Made by a program: the position numbers and the translations under genes | The notes under the pieces: model-generated | Told to the model about the DNA's origin: nothing | The model's input: only the letters and a program-made list of their open reading frames with translations | The model's database searches: none | From: Phnomibacter ginsenosidimutans | GTDB taxonomy: Bacteria > Bacteroidota > Bacteroidia > Chitinophagales > Chitinophagaceae | DNA length: 64,000 bases | Direction of reading: 5' to 3' | Assembly: GCF_009740285.1 (NCBI RefSeq) | Contig: NZ_CP046566.1 | Location: 3,262,658 to 3,326,657, forward strand | Part shown: in pieces, positions 36,449-46,893 of the stretch | How positions within the stretch are numbered: the stretch's first letter is position 1 | How the letters are laid out: each line of letters opens with the position of its first letter

Positions 36449-37138
36449 TTACAACTTCACGCCTAATGTAAGGCTCAGCACCCGATGCTTGTTGCGATCG
36501 TTGGCATTGCTGTTGCCCTCGGAGGCAATGTTAGCTAAGCCATAGCCATATTGCAAGGTGAGCAAAAAGGCGTCGGCCTCAAAACCAGCCACACCATTCA
36601 GTCCATAATCAAAACGGCGCATGATACCAATGCCCGCTCCCTCTTGTGTGGAAGTAGTAGGATCATCATTAGAAAACTTGATGTTTTCTGAACTGTTGAA
36701 AGCAACACCAAAAACTTTGCCTTCTACTTTGTTTTTACCGGCAATGCCCATGGCCGCATACGGACCGGCACCAACAAAAAAGTTGTTGTCTTTGCTGAGT
36801 GGCAGTTTGAATACAGCATTCAGTGGCAGCTCAATGTACATGGGATTGGAGCTGGCTTTGTAGTACGTGGCATCGCTGGAACTGCCAACACTGGTTTTGG
36901 CACCTTTGCCGGTAAAATACAAGCCGGGCTGCAATGAAAAGAATTTGGTGATGGGCAAATCGGCCTGTACACCCGCCTGAAAAGAAGTGAGGGTTTTGGC
37001 ATCATCAATGCTGCCATTGTCGGAGATGGTGACGTTGGCCAGATTAACGCCGGCCTTAATGGCCACACTCGCATCTTGAGCATGAACGGTTGTAGTAAAG
37101 AATAAAGCGCAGGCGAATACGGGAATAATGTGCTTCAT
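36449..37138 (-). CDS. Outer-membrane beta-barrel (porin-family/PorT-like) protein
   Basis: 229 residues from ATG 37138. The signal peptide ends near TVHAQ. Alternating amphipathic strands with typical barrel phrases follow: AIKAGVNLANVTISDNG, FQAGVQADLPITKFFSLQPGLYFTGKG, YIELPLNAVFKLPL and FFVGAGPYAAMGIAGK. The C-terminus is VLSLTLGVKL with a terminal hydrophobic residue. This is the common 'outer membrane beta-barrel' domain of Bacteroidota. No transport function can be inferred. Confidence 0.88.
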   Translation of the reverse strand: MKHIIPVFACALFFTTTVHAQDASVAIKAGVNLANVTISDNGSIDDAKTLTSFQAGVQADLPITKFFSLQPGLYFTGKGAKTSVGSSSDATYYKASSNPMYIELPLNAVFKLPLSKDNNFFVGAGPYAAMGIAGKNKVEGKVFGVAFNSSENIKFSNDDPTTSTQEGAGIGIMRRFDYGLNGVAGFEADAFLLTLQYGYGLANIASEGNSNANDRNKHRVLSLTLGVKL

Positions 37139-37261
37139 AGGAATGGTTTTGAAGCGACTCTGCCAAACACCATGCCAACCTGAAAACCGGTTGTGTTCTT
37201 TGCATTTTGTTAGGAAAGTGAACAACCGATTTTTTTTGTCATCCAAATCGGATTTATGCGT

Positions 37262-37663
37262 TTACAAATACCCCACACAATTACTCGCCCCGCAGCGGCA
37301 GGGCAATTTGCCATCGTGGTGCGTAGGGCCGTAATTGCAGGTGAGCTCCTCTCCTTTTTTAATGGGGCGCAGGCTCCAAAACTCCACCCGGTTGTTGATG
37401 CACCGCATATAACAATTGGGCTGGCAGCTATGATTGAGATAGCGCAACGCATTTGGATTGATGCTGGCATCCAGTGCATACCCATTGCCAAACTCCACCA
37501 TGGCTACCCGCTTGGTTTTGGCAGCACGTTTACGTGCCTCCCGCAATGAAATCACTTCGCCACCAAGGTTGCCAATTTTACGCCTTGCAGGTATGCGCTG
37601 GTTGGCAAACACGCCGGTGCCATCGATATTACTTGCTGCATTGAATACAGAAAACTGAATCAT
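37262..37663 (-). CDS. SET-domain protein (putative protein-lysine methyltransferase)
   Basis: 133 residues from ATG 37663 (MIQFSVFNAASNIDGTGVFA). It is a compact SET domain: GTGVFANQRIPARRKI at the start, YALDASINPNALRYLNHSCQPNCYM (the NHSCxPN pseudoknot motif), IKKGEELTCNYG (the catalytic Tyr region), and a post-SET Cys cluster CRCGASNCVGYL that would bind zinc with the NHSC cysteine. These residues predict S-adenosylmethionine-dependent lysine methylation. Bacterial SET proteins may act on host histones or on their own proteins, and there is no export signal here. Confidence 0.88.
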   Translation of the reverse strand: MIQFSVFNAASNIDGTGVFANQRIPARRKIGNLGGEVISLREARKRAAKTKRVAMVEFGNGYALDASINPNALRYLNHSCQPNCYMRCINNRVEFWSLRPIKKGEELTCNYGPTHHDGKLPCRCGASNCVGYL

Positions 37664-37709
37664 AAGGGCCAATATACAGCAGCAAACAACAGATTGGGTA
37701 AAACAATGA

Positions 37710-37732
37710 GAGCAGCGATTATCTCGCTGCTC
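37710..37732 (-). terminator. Hairpin between the alpha/beta hydrolase and the SET gene
   Basis: GAGCAGCGA / TCGCTGCTC, a perfect 9-bp stem with a 5-nt loop, followed on the minus strand by a T-rich stretch. Confidence 0.65.
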
Positions 37733-37763
37733 CCGGCCCTTAATACAACTAAACAAAATACAC

Positions 37764-38594
37764 TTATATAAAAGACGCTATTGCGGCAACAATCTGTCGG
37801 GCTCCTTCGCCATACAACATGGTTTGATGATTGCCTTCCACTATTTCAAACTGAACATTCGGCAATAGTGCAGCCGTTTCACGGGCATTGGCTTCGGGTA
37901 GCAATGGTGCTTCCATTGTATAAATGCCCGGAGCATTGACCATCAGTACCGGTTGTACTACCTGTGGCAACATATCGGCCCAAGGTTCGGCCAGCACTTT
38001 GGTGGCGGCTTCCGTCATATGTTGTGCATTGGGTATGGTAGCCACACTACCATCAGCGGCAGTATGCACATCTGCTTTGTAATAACTGGTCATGGCTTCT
38101 TCCCAAATATGCAAATAGGGAGCGGTTTTCACCAGTTGCAAATACGCATCAAAAGAGCCAAATACTTTGCCCAAGCGGCCCAATGCAGGGCCCAGCATTT
38201 GCAATGTATTTGGGTGCATACGCATGGCCGCATCCAAGGCTATTACCTTGCTAATGCGTGTTGGATAATGCGCCGCCAGGTACCAACTTAAAAAGGCACC
38301 ATAAGAATGGCCGCCCATTACTACCTGCTCCAACTGCAATACATCCATGAGGGCAATGATGTCTTTTGCCGTTTCTGCCATGGTATAACCCTGATCGGGG
38401 GCCTCACTTTCGCCACGGCCACGTAAGTCTACAGCTATTACCCGGGCATACTGTTTCAAACCAGCTGCCATCAATCCATCAAAAGCATGCGCATTGGCAG
38501 TAAGGCCATGCGCCAACAACAATACGGGTCCCGTTCCACCCCAGTCTACCGCATGAATTTTTAATCCATTCGCAGACACATACACATCTTGCAT
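37764..38594 (-). CDS. Alpha/beta-hydrolase fold protein
   Basis: 276 residues from ATG 38594 (MQDVYVSANGLKIHAVDWGG), chosen because homologous folds start here. A longer frame reaches 38690. The oxyanion loop is LLLAHGLTANAHAFDGL, the nucleophile elbow is VVMGGHSYGAFLSWY, and the catalytic His is in IVEGNHQTMLYGEG near the C-terminus. No signal peptide, so cytosolic. The substrate is unknown; epoxide, ester and lactone hydrolases share this layout. Confidence 0.85.
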   Translation of the reverse strand: MQDVYVSANGLKIHAVDWGGTGPVLLLAHGLTANAHAFDGLMAAGLKQYARVIAVDLRGRGESEAPDQGYTMAETAKDIIALMDVLQLEQVVMGGHSYGAFLSWYLAAHYPTRISKVIALDAAMRMHPNTLQMLGPALGRLGKVFGSFDAYLQLVKTAPYLHIWEEAMTSYYKADVHTAADGSVATIPNAQHMTEAATKVLAEPWADMLPQVVQPVLMVNAPGIYTMEAPLLPEANARETAALLPNVQFEIVEGNHQTMLYGEGARQIVAAIASFI

Positions 38595-38702
38595 ATCGTT
38601 TTTGTATTTGTGCATTGAATAAAAGAACATGGGCTCCCACAAACTTTGCCTGGCAGCATTGTTGCAGAAGCCCAATGACCGTTCAACCAAAAAGCAGCAT
38701 CG

Positions 38703-41250
38703 CTATTTTTTACTTCCGTTAGGAATATGCACTTTCAGTTCGGCGCTGATGAGGCGACCAATAGATGGAGAGCCTACAAACTCCCGCATTTCCACATCAA
38801 ACAAATTGCTTACGCCCACACCCAGCGACAGCATGGGATTGAAACGATAGCCAGCGCTGACATCGATGGTTGTAAAGCCACCCAACGCACCCCAGTTGAA
38901 GTTTTTAGCATAGAAACGTGGTTGGTTGTTGAGCGGATTGATACCACCATACACCGAGCCACGCATGCCTTTGCCTGCAGCAGTTCCAATTTGGCTGCCG
39001 CTATAAAAGTCGTGCTCCTGCACCCAACGGGCACTCAGGTTTACAAACATTTTGCCCTTGGCCAAATTGCTGAAGCTGAGTGTACCGGCAATGCGGTTCT
39101 TGGGTGCGTTCAGGCTCTTTTCTTCGGCACTTACAAAACCGTCGCGGTTGGCATCGTTCTTCATGTTGTCTTTGGTAATGTCGCTGCCAAACCATGAGTA
39201 TTTCACAGCAAGAGAAACCATATCGCTGAAGAAATAATTGATACCGAGGTCAACACCATAGCTGGATACTTCGCCGTAGTTGAAGTAAGTGCTGAAAGCT
39301 GCACCACTCAGTACACCTGTTTGCGCATTTACCGTACCAGGCAGCAACAAACCAGCAGTAGGAATAGGAATAGCACCTACACTCAATGCACGGCCACCAA
39401 CGGTAATAGCTGGGCTCAGGAAGTTTTTGCTGTTGCCATAGTAACCGTTTACATCTACATACAGCTTCTTACCAATCTTACCCTTGTAACCAATTTCCCA
39501 GGTACCAATTTCTTCTACTTTCAATTTCTCTGTTACACTTACGCTACTAAGCTGTGCACCATTGGGCACGTAGCGAACACCATCACCGTTGCCAAACACC
39601 AAACCAAATACGCTGGCACTTTGGAACAGAATGATGGGCGCTGCATTAGCACGACCATAGGTCACACGGAAGGCACCACCAGGAACCGCTTTTACTAAGC
39701 CCATTTTGGGAGCAAACAAGTTGCCAAACACACTATGATTGTCTACACGGGCTGCTGCATAGAGCTTAAAGCCGGCAGGCAATTTTTGTTCTAATTGCAA
39801 CGCACCGCCAAATTGAGTTACTTCAATTTTTTGTGTGGCATCGGCCAGGCTTGGTACCAAATGTGTTGGGGTTGTCTTTCTGATAATTCAGGCCAGCTAC
39901 CAATTGCAAACCAATTTTTTCAAACTCGTAGTTGTACTGTGCTTCGGCATTCAAACGCTTACTTTCTTCTTTAAAGCGGTTGCCCAGTCGCAATGCGAAA
40001 GCTTCTGCTTCATCGGGAAACAAACGGCCTACTGCAGGAAACAACGGATTGGTAGGATCGGTGATGGTGCTGTGCGTACGGTTCCAGAAGTCACGGGTGT
40101 AACCGGGGATACCATACGAGTTGCCTACGTTTGTCCACGTATTATAGATTTGTGCAAAAAAACGTGGGCTCACATACCTTGCCTGCAAGTAGCTAAACTT
40201 CCAGTCAACGATTTGGTTGCGGCCCACATTGTTCACACTTAAAAAGCGGTTGGTGCTACCACCGTACGAAACAATGATGTCGCTTTTTGGCGTTACACTG
40301 TAGTACAAATGGCCTTCGCCACGAACGTGACGGAAACGACGGTCATTCTTTTCTGGAATGGCTACTGCAGGGCCGTACACACTACCACCTGCGTAGATGC
40401 TGTCTTGAAAAGCGAAATCTAAACCAGCGGTGTATTCACCCGTGATTTTATACGCCCACTTGTTGTTGATTTTAGTAGCCTGACGAAAACGTCCACTGAA
40501 CACTTCTTGTGTACCACCACCCAGCACTACAGTTGTACCCTGGTGTTTGCGGGGGTCTTTCGTAATGGTGTTGGCAATACCGTTGTGGGCATTAGGACCA
40601 TACAAAGCACTGCTGGGGCCCAGCACTACTTCCATGCGGTCTACGTCTTCTTTGATGATGGTATTCATAATACCGGCAGCCAAACCGCTACCACCAGCCA
40701 TCATACTGTTACGGCCATCGGTCATCAGCAATACCTTTGCGTTAAAGGCATTGTTGAAACCACGGGCATTGAAGCCAACGCCGTTTACACCGGTACGTAC
40801 AAATTCTACCCCCTGAATTTTAGAAGCGAGTTCGCCAATATTGAAAGAGGCACTCTGATCCAAATCTTTGGAAGTAATAACACTGATAGAAGCTGGTGCT
40901 TCAGTAATTTTTTGTGGCCTGCGGGAAGCGGTTACTACCACTTCATCGCCAAGGCCGGTGCTTTCGCTCAGCTCAAAGCGAAGGTATTCGCCAGCAGCTG
41001 TGAGTGCCTGCTCGGCGTAGCCAATATAGCTGGCCACCAGCGTATGGGTGCCGGCTGTTTCGGCAATGAGGGTAAACTCACCGTTGGCATCGGTAGCCAC
41101 CGCATTGGTGGTTCCCTTCAGGGTAACAGTAGCGCCCGACAAAGGCTGTCCGTTCTTTTTGTCGGTTACCTTACCCTTGTATGTAGCCTGCGCCAATATG
41201 GCGTTTGCGCAGACGACCATGAGGAAGCACATGAAAAGAATTTTTCTCAT
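38703..41250 (-). CDS. TonB-dependent receptor with carboxypeptidase-like N-terminal domain, one apparent frameshift
   Basis: Starts at ATG 41250 with a signal peptide ending ANAILAQ. Domains: carboxypeptidase-regulatory-like domain (ATYKGKVTDKKNGQPLSGATVTLKG), plug (EVVVTASRRPQKITEAPASI through VEVVLGPSSALYGPNA) and a beta-barrel to the C-terminal ELKVHIPNGSKK. The frame breaks at GCTTGG (39849-39854). Dropping one T joins NPNTFGTSLADATQKIEV and gives 848 residues. The product imports a bulky ligand across the outer membrane with TonB energy. There is no SusD partner, so it is not a classical SusC. The adjacent exported hydrolase and sodium symporter suggest uptake of an esterified or amidated compound. 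Confidence 0.9.
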
Positions 41251-41285
41251 ACGACATCGTTTGTTTTAGTGAAGAATAGTTATGG

Positions 41286-42224
41286 TTATTGATGGATAAA
41301 TGTGAGCAATGCGTTGTGGAATGCTGCTGGCTGTTCCCACTGCAACATGTGCCCGGTTTCTTCGAGCCATACAGCTGATACAGTTGGAATGTGTTGCAAT
41401 GCCACGTTCATAACGTCGGCATGTTGCATTTGTGGATGTAATAATTTGTTAGGAATGGAAGCATCTTGCTTTCCAAAGACTACTAATACCGGTACACGTA
41501 TTTGTGACAGTTGATCGACTACAGGTGCGCCAAGCATGCCGGCCACACCTGCAGATATGGTTTTACAATAATCATCGAACCCGGCACAGCTTTTCATGCT
41601 ATTGCGTTCCTGAATCAACGCAGCAGCAGATGCAGGCATGTTGTAAAAACTTGTTTTCACATTACGGGCAATTGTTGCACTATCCTGCTGTTTGAAAAAC
41701 GCAGGCGTTGCATATTGCTTGAGGAGCGACGCTTCCTGAGCAGTAAACGTTTCCAACCCTGCAGGAGCTGCCAATACCAATTTTTCCAGCCACTTGGGTT
41801 GTTGCAAGGAAATGAGCATCGCTATTTGTCCGCCCATGCTGTGCCCGGTGAGCAATACCTTTTTCAATGCAAGTTTTTCTACCAATGCTTGCACCACGAA
41901 TGTATAGTTGTGCAATTGTTTTGCCGCATCATTTGCCAGCATGGGCTGGCTGCTGCCATAGCCCGGCAGGTTAATAGCAATCACCCGATGACCGGCTTTT
42001 ACCAGGCCATCTATATTTTGCAACCAATGCGCAGCATGCCCGCCCAAACCATGCAGGAGCACAATGGGCTGGCCTTTGCCTGTATCGAAATAACTAACTG
42101 AAAGTTGATTGGACAGTTGTGCCGTTTGCATGCGCCAACCCCAGTTGAAGCTGCAGTTGGTTTGTGCTGAAGCAGTTGTTACCATCAGCATCAATACAAA
42201 AGCGATACCGGTTAGTTGTTTCAT
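41286..42224 (-). CDS. Exported alpha/beta hydrolase
   Basis: 312 residues. The signal peptide ends near TTASAQ. The oxyanion motif is IVLLHGLGGHAAHW, the nucleophile is LTGHSMGGQIAML (Ser in GHSMG), the acid is near VVFGKQDASIP and the catalytic His is in EETGHMLQWEQP. It overlaps the stop of the upstream symporter by 4 bp (ATGA) and is followed by the TonB receptor gene, so the three form an operon. It probably cleaves, in the periplasm, what the receptor brings in. Confidence 0.9.
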   Translation of the reverse strand: MKQLTGIAFVLMLMVTTASAQTNCSFNWGWRMQTAQLSNQLSVSYFDTGKGQPIVLLHGLGGHAAHWLQNIDGLVKAGHRVIAINLPGYGSSQPMLANDAAKQLHNYTFVVQALVEKLALKKVLLTGHSMGGQIAMLISLQQPKWLEKLVLAAPAGLETFTAQEASLLKQYATPAFFKQQDSATIARNVKTSFYNMPASAAALIQERNSMKSCAGFDDYCKTISAGVAGMLGAPVVDQLSQIRVPVLVVFGKQDASIPNKLLHPQMQHADVMNVALQHIPTVSAVWLEETGHMLQWEQPAAFHNALLTFIHQ

Positions 42225-43725
42225 ACTGCTACCTCCTTTTTGGTTTGGCGGTAAAGTACCAAAACAACGGTTCCAACCAATAGCGAAATGAGGATAGCCA
42301 AGGCAGCGGCAATGCCCGGATTGCGGGTGCCGGTTTCCATGTATGGCGTTAGGCGGCCGTAGTAAATACCGAAGTGTGCTACCACCGCTGCAACAGATGC
42401 ACTGAAAGCAGCCTGCACGGGTACATTTTTCAAAAACATACCAAATAATAATGGCACAAAGGCGGCGGAGAAAGATGCATAGACGCCGTTTTGTGCCAGT
42501 ATTCCCACACTCAAATCGGGATTGACCAACTGCTGATAAGACAGTGCGATGGTGACCGCAGCCATTACAGCAATAACTAATCTATTGACGAACAATTGCT
42601 GCTTGCCAATGACCTTGGGTGCAAATGCCGCAATAATATCAGTGGTGATGGTAGTGCTGATAGATTGAATGAGGCTCTCCAGTGTAGCTACACCCGATGC
42701 CAGTAAACCTACTACCAAAAACAAACTCACCACGGGAGAAAAATACGTGGTCACGTAAGCACTCATTACCGCATCGAGGGGCAATGGTTTGCCTGCTACC
42801 ATCAAATCAGGAAACAACACACGGGCATACAAACCGGTAAACACCACCGTAAAAAACAGGATGAGTAAAATGACTGCTACCCACAAAAAACGGTTCATGC
42901 CTTTGTCATCTTTCAACAGCAATGAACGGGTAATGATGTGTGGCTGACAAACAATCGCCACACCTACAATCAACTGACAAATGACAACTTCAAAAAGTCG
43001 CGGTACAAAGGGCTATCTGTATTGAAAGCGGCGGTCAATTTGGGATCGATCTGTTGCAGTTGCTGAAAGAAACCAGCATCTGCATTGGTAAACAATTGAT
43101 ACCCGCTGAACAGCAACACTACAGCAACTACAACTTTCAACAGTGCCTGAATCATGTTGGTGTACACCAAACTATTGGCACCACCAAACATCATGTACCC
43201 AAAAGTAAACAGTACAATACCCGACAAAGCCGGCAATGCATCTACATTCAACGCTCTGCTGAGCACCTGCGTTAAACCAACGGCTATCAACACAATGAAC
43301 GTAAGATGAAGTACAGACAAGAAGGCCATATACAATCGAAACGATGCACTGTTGTAGCGAATACCTACCCATTGCGCAATGGTTTTAGCATTGACTGCAG
43401 AACCAATTTTGCGAAAGCGTTTGGAAAAAATGATGAGTGAAATAATAGCACCAATGGGTAAAAACACCGCCATGCTTAAGAAAGCACTGATGCCGTAATA
43501 AGCAATAAATCCCGGATTGATAATGAAAGTAGCGGCACTCGTCATACCTGCAGCAAGCGACAGCCCAATGGCAGCAGGCGAAAATTGAAACGTGCCGGTG
43601 GCATAGTCGGCCATGTTGGTCGTTCGCCGTGCTCCACGCACCACGAAGTACAGAATCACTCCCATGTACACAATGAGTGATATCCACACAGCAGTCAACA
43701 TTCCCGGAGTAGCCAGGTTATTCAT
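42221..43725 (-). CDS. Sodium:solute symporter (SSS family), one apparent frameshift
   Basis: Start at ATG 43725 (MNNLATPGMLTAVWISLIVY). The frame breaks in DSPLYRDF|FEVVICQLIVG at 42992-42996, where the plus strand has five A instead of six. One base restored gives 501 residues with about 13 membrane helices, normal for SSS. Family features are GMTSAATFIINPGFIAYYGISAF in TM2-3, FGGANSLVYTNMIQALLKVV, and a later VGLLASGVATLESLIQSISTTITTDI with the Na+-site serines/threonines. The ATGA-coupled periplasmic hydrolase suggests import of its product. The short A-run loss looks like a sequencing error. Confidence 0.88.
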
Positions 43726-43872
43726 TCGGCAAGCATTTTCAATTTCAACATTATTATTTGTTGATGGAAATGCGCCGTTTAACTTGGTGAATGGAACCCT
43801 TTTGCGGGGTGAATGGAAAACCCTGAATGGCCAAGGCCGTGAAAACACAATCGTCGGAAACCCTTGCCGGCA

Positions 43873-44613
43873 CTACAATACCTGCAAGCGGCTCATCACA
43901 GGCTCCCGAAATGTTTTACCAATTGGAATAGCCCTGCCAGCCAGCATCAAATCGTTTTCTTCAATGGCTTCTATCTTGTGGGTGTTCACAATAAACGAAC
44001 GGTGGACACGCATAAAATGTGACGCCGGAAACTTTTCTTCTACCGATTTTAAACTGTTGCTCAACAGGAATTTGCCATGCACGGTAAACATCATGGCATA
44101 TACATCAACCGCTTCTATGTACAACACATCACTTAGTTGTACTTTCTCCAGCCGCTTTTTATTTTTTACAAAAATGCCTTCTTCGTATTGCAGTGGTTTT
44201 ACCAGTGGCTCGGCTGGCAACACATCGGGCACTTTGCGTTGCGACGCATTGTGCATGGTGATTTCAATAGAACTGTACAAGCTTTCGGGGCTCACAGGTT
44301 TTACCAGATAAGCATACGGTTCTGTGAGCTTGGCTTGTTCCAATGTGCTCTGATCGGCCAGCGCTGTCAGAAAAATATACGGCACTTTGAATTGTTGCTT
44401 TAGTTGACGGGCAGTATCAATGCCTGTCAAGTCGCCACTCAGGCCAATATCGAGCAATACCAAATCGGGTTGCAATACCGGCATTTGCCGAATGGCTTCT
44501 TCGCCGCTATCAATGGTGCCCACTGGTTCAAAGCCCATGTCTTGCAAACTCAGCGTAATCTCTTTGGCAATAATCCAATCGTCTTCTACCAATAAAATTT
44601 TGATACCCGCCAT
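43873..44613 (-). CDS. LytTR-family response regulator
   Basis: 246 residues. The receiver domain (KILLVEDDWIIAKEI, acceptor Asp in LVLLDIGLSGD, Lys in YLVKPVSP) is followed by a LytTR DNA-binding domain (about 145-245) with FVKNKKRLEKVQLSDVLYIEA and FMRVHRSFIVNTHKIEAI. It is divergent from the 7TMR-DISM kinase 62 bp away and upstream of the symporter-hydrolase-receptor operon on the same strand, so it is the likely regulator of that operon. Confidence 0.92.
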   Translation of the reverse strand: MAGIKILLVEDDWIIAKEITLSLQDMGFEPVGTIDSGEEAIRQMPVLQPDLVLLDIGLSGDLTGIDTARQLKQQFKVPYIFLTALADQSTLEQAKLTEPYAYLVKPVSPESLYSSIEITMHNASQRKVPDVLPAEPLVKPLQYEEGIFVKNKKRLEKVQLSDVLYIEAVDVYAMMFTVHGKFLLSNSLKSVEEKFPASHFMRVHRSFIVNTHKIEAIEENDLMLAGRAIPIGKTFREPVMSRLQVL

Positions 44614-44675
44614 AAAAGTCCATTAATATTGAAGGATGTAACGAAACTTGACAAACCTAACAATTATCTCATTGG

Positions 44676-46661
44676 ATGCGTGGGTTGCTGGCCATAATCA
44701 TTGTTTTTTTTGTACATGTGTTGCAGGCGCAACCGGTGCACAACCCAATGCTGCAATGGAAGGCCGGCGATAGAATGCAACAGCTGTCTTCCAAACAACT
44801 GCACTGGACAGACAGCCCTCAATTACATACGCAATTCAGCATTGTAAATACTCAAACTACAGCCAGTACGCTGCTCATTAAAACGCCCAATGTTTGGCAG
44901 GTGCAGCTCTCCAGCCAATCGGCACGTACCGGAAAATTGCAATCTTCTGTCATTTCGAGAAATGAGCCGGTGATTAATAGGACCGTCCCTCATTATCAAC
45001 CCCATTTTTTGGTTGAACTGCAGCCCGGTGATACCGCACAAATACATATTGCGTTGTCTGCAGGTTTTAGTATTTATCAGAAAAGTCCTTTGCAGGTAGA
45101 AGTATTGCAACAAGACCAGTTTGAGCAAACCGACCGCGACCGCCACTTTTGGCAGGGCATGTTTTTAGGCGTCATTCTGGTGATGGCGTTGTACAATTTG
45201 TTTTTGTTCTTTTCGGTGAAGGATACCAGCTACCTGCACTATGTACTCAGCATTGCAGGCATTGGCTTGTACTTTGCCTACTACTACGGTTTTGGCATAG
45301 AACACATGTGGCCCAACAGTCCTCGATGGGATACCTGGAGTTATACCATCATCGTTCCGTTTACCAGCCTTGCCCGTTTGTGGTTTACCCGTACTTATCT
45401 CAACACTCCTGTGTTGTTGCCACGCACCAATGCTTTGCTCACACTGCTCAACATACTCATGAGCGGCACATTGCTCATTGGCATTGGTACTTATGTATTA
45501 AATATTGATTGGCTGGCGCCATTGGTTACTATCATTGGTATTCTAAACACCCTCATACTTGTATTGATGCTGGTGGCAGGTATTGATGCCTACAACAGAA
45601 ATTACAAGCCTGCTTTGTATTTCATTACGGCCAACGCATTACTGGTAGCCGGTGCCATCCTGTTTATTTTTAGAGAAATGGGGCTTGCCGGCGACAACTG
45701 GTTTACCCGCTACTTTGTACAGGTGGGTGTGGTCGTGCAGGTAGTACTGTTTGCATTGGGCCTGGCCAGCCGCTACAACCAAACCCGGCAGGCTTTAGAA
45801 GAGCAGCGATTAGAAAAAGAACGCATTGCACTGGAAACAGAAAAAGAAAAAAAGCAGTTGATTGAAGAACAAAAAATTCAATTGCAATTGCAGATAGAAG
45901 CACAAACATTATCGCTGCGCAATCAAAATGAAAAACTGCAAGAGCTGAATAGTTTGAAGGATAAACTATTTAGCGTTATCACCCATGACCTGCGCAATCC
46001 GCTGGCCACCATGCAAAGCTTTTTAAAACTGCTGACCGAGCATCACGAAAAACTGAGCGAAGCAGAAAAGCAAAAACTAATGGCCGAAGCACAGGACTCC
46101 TTAGATCATTTGAATCGGCTGTTGTTTCACCTGTTGCAATGGAGTAAAAGCCAGATGAATTTGCTGGCCTTTCAACCAGAACAGCTGGATACCAGAGAAA
46201 GCCTGGAAAAATGTGTCCGCATTTTGCACCTGCAGGCTCATTTGAAAAAAATAACGATTGAAACGGATGTCGACAATCCATGTCCGTTACATGCCGATCA
46301 GCAAATGATAGATTTTATTTTGCGCAACCTGTTGAGCAATGCCATCAAGTTTAGCCACATGCAAGGGCACATTTTACTCAAAGCATGGGTAGCCCAACAA
46401 CACACCTATATTTCCATTCAAGACAGTGGTATTGGCATTAGTGCCGATGTAGTTAATGAAATTTTAACAACTCATGTGGGCGCCACCAGACGAGGTACGG
46501 CCAAGGAAAGAGGCACCGGATTGGGCCTGTTGATCAGCCGTGAGTTCATTGAAAAACATGGGGGGCAATTGTTTATTGAAAGTCATCCTGGCAGCGGCAC
46601 CCTTATGACCATTGCCATACCGCTAAAGCCCAAGCCACAAGGCATTGATACACAGGTATAA
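44676..46661 (+). CDS. 7TMR-DISM sensor histidine kinase
   Basis: 661 residues. The signal peptide ends near VLQAQP. An extracytoplasmic jelly-roll sensor domain (about 20-160, DISM extracellular 2 type) is followed by seven membrane helices (about 165-375), a coiled coil rich in Glu/Lys/Gln (385-430), HisKA with FSVITHDLRNPLATMQSF (His437) and HATPase with NLLSNAIKF, DSGIGIS and GTGLGLLISREF. This type often senses carbohydrates or other small ligands in the periplasm. It is the probable partner of the divergent LytTR regulator. Confidence 0.93.
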   Translation: MRGLLAIIIVFFVHVLQAQPVHNPMLQWKAGDRMQQLSSKQLHWTDSPQLHTQFSIVNTQTTASTLLIKTPNVWQVQLSSQSARTGKLQSSVISRNEPVINRTVPHYQPHFLVELQPGDTAQIHIALSAGFSIYQKSPLQVEVLQQDQFEQTDRDRHFWQGMFLGVILVMALYNLFLFFSVKDTSYLHYVLSIAGIGLYFAYYYGFGIEHMWPNSPRWDTWSYTIIVPFTSLARLWFTRTYLNTPVLLPRTNALLTLLNILMSGTLLIGIGTYVLNIDWLAPLVTIIGILNTLILVLMLVAGIDAYNRNYKPALYFITANALLVAGAILFIFREMGLAGDNWFTRYFVQVGVVVQVVLFALGLASRYNQTRQALEEQRLEKERIALETEKEKKQLIEEQKIQLQLQIEAQTLSLRNQNEKLQELNSLKDKLFSVITHDLRNPLATMQSFLKLLTEHHEKLSEAEKQKLMAEAQDSLDHLNRLLFHLLQWSKSQMNLLAFQPEQLDTRESLEKCVRILHLQAHLKKITIETDVDNPCPLHADQQMIDFILRNLLSNAIKFSHMQGHILLKAWVAQQHTYISIQDSGIGISADVVNEILTTHVGATRRGTAKERGTGLGLLISREFIEKHGGQLFIESHPGSGTLMTIAIPLKPKPQGIDTQV

Positions 46662-46664
46662 AAA

Positions 46665-46694
46665 ACAAAACCGGGTAAAAACCCGGTTTTGTGG
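46665..46694 (+). terminator. Terminator after the 7TMR-DISM kinase
   Basis: ACAAAACCGGG / CCCGGTTTTGT stem with a TAAAAA loop, beginning 4 bp after the stop codon. Confidence 0.85.
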
Positions 46695-46893
46695 TAAGTC
46701 CTTTAATGATGGGATTTTGAAAATGGAATTGGGGGTAAGCGAGTGTGAGGGGTAAATGAGCAGGGCGATGGTGTGATTTTCGCCCCACTCATTTAATGGA
46801 CTTAATGGTAAATGGTCAGCAAATCTGTAGACATTCCGAGGATAAGCCAATAGTCGAAATGACTATTTTTACAGTCACCTTTGGAATCTATTG

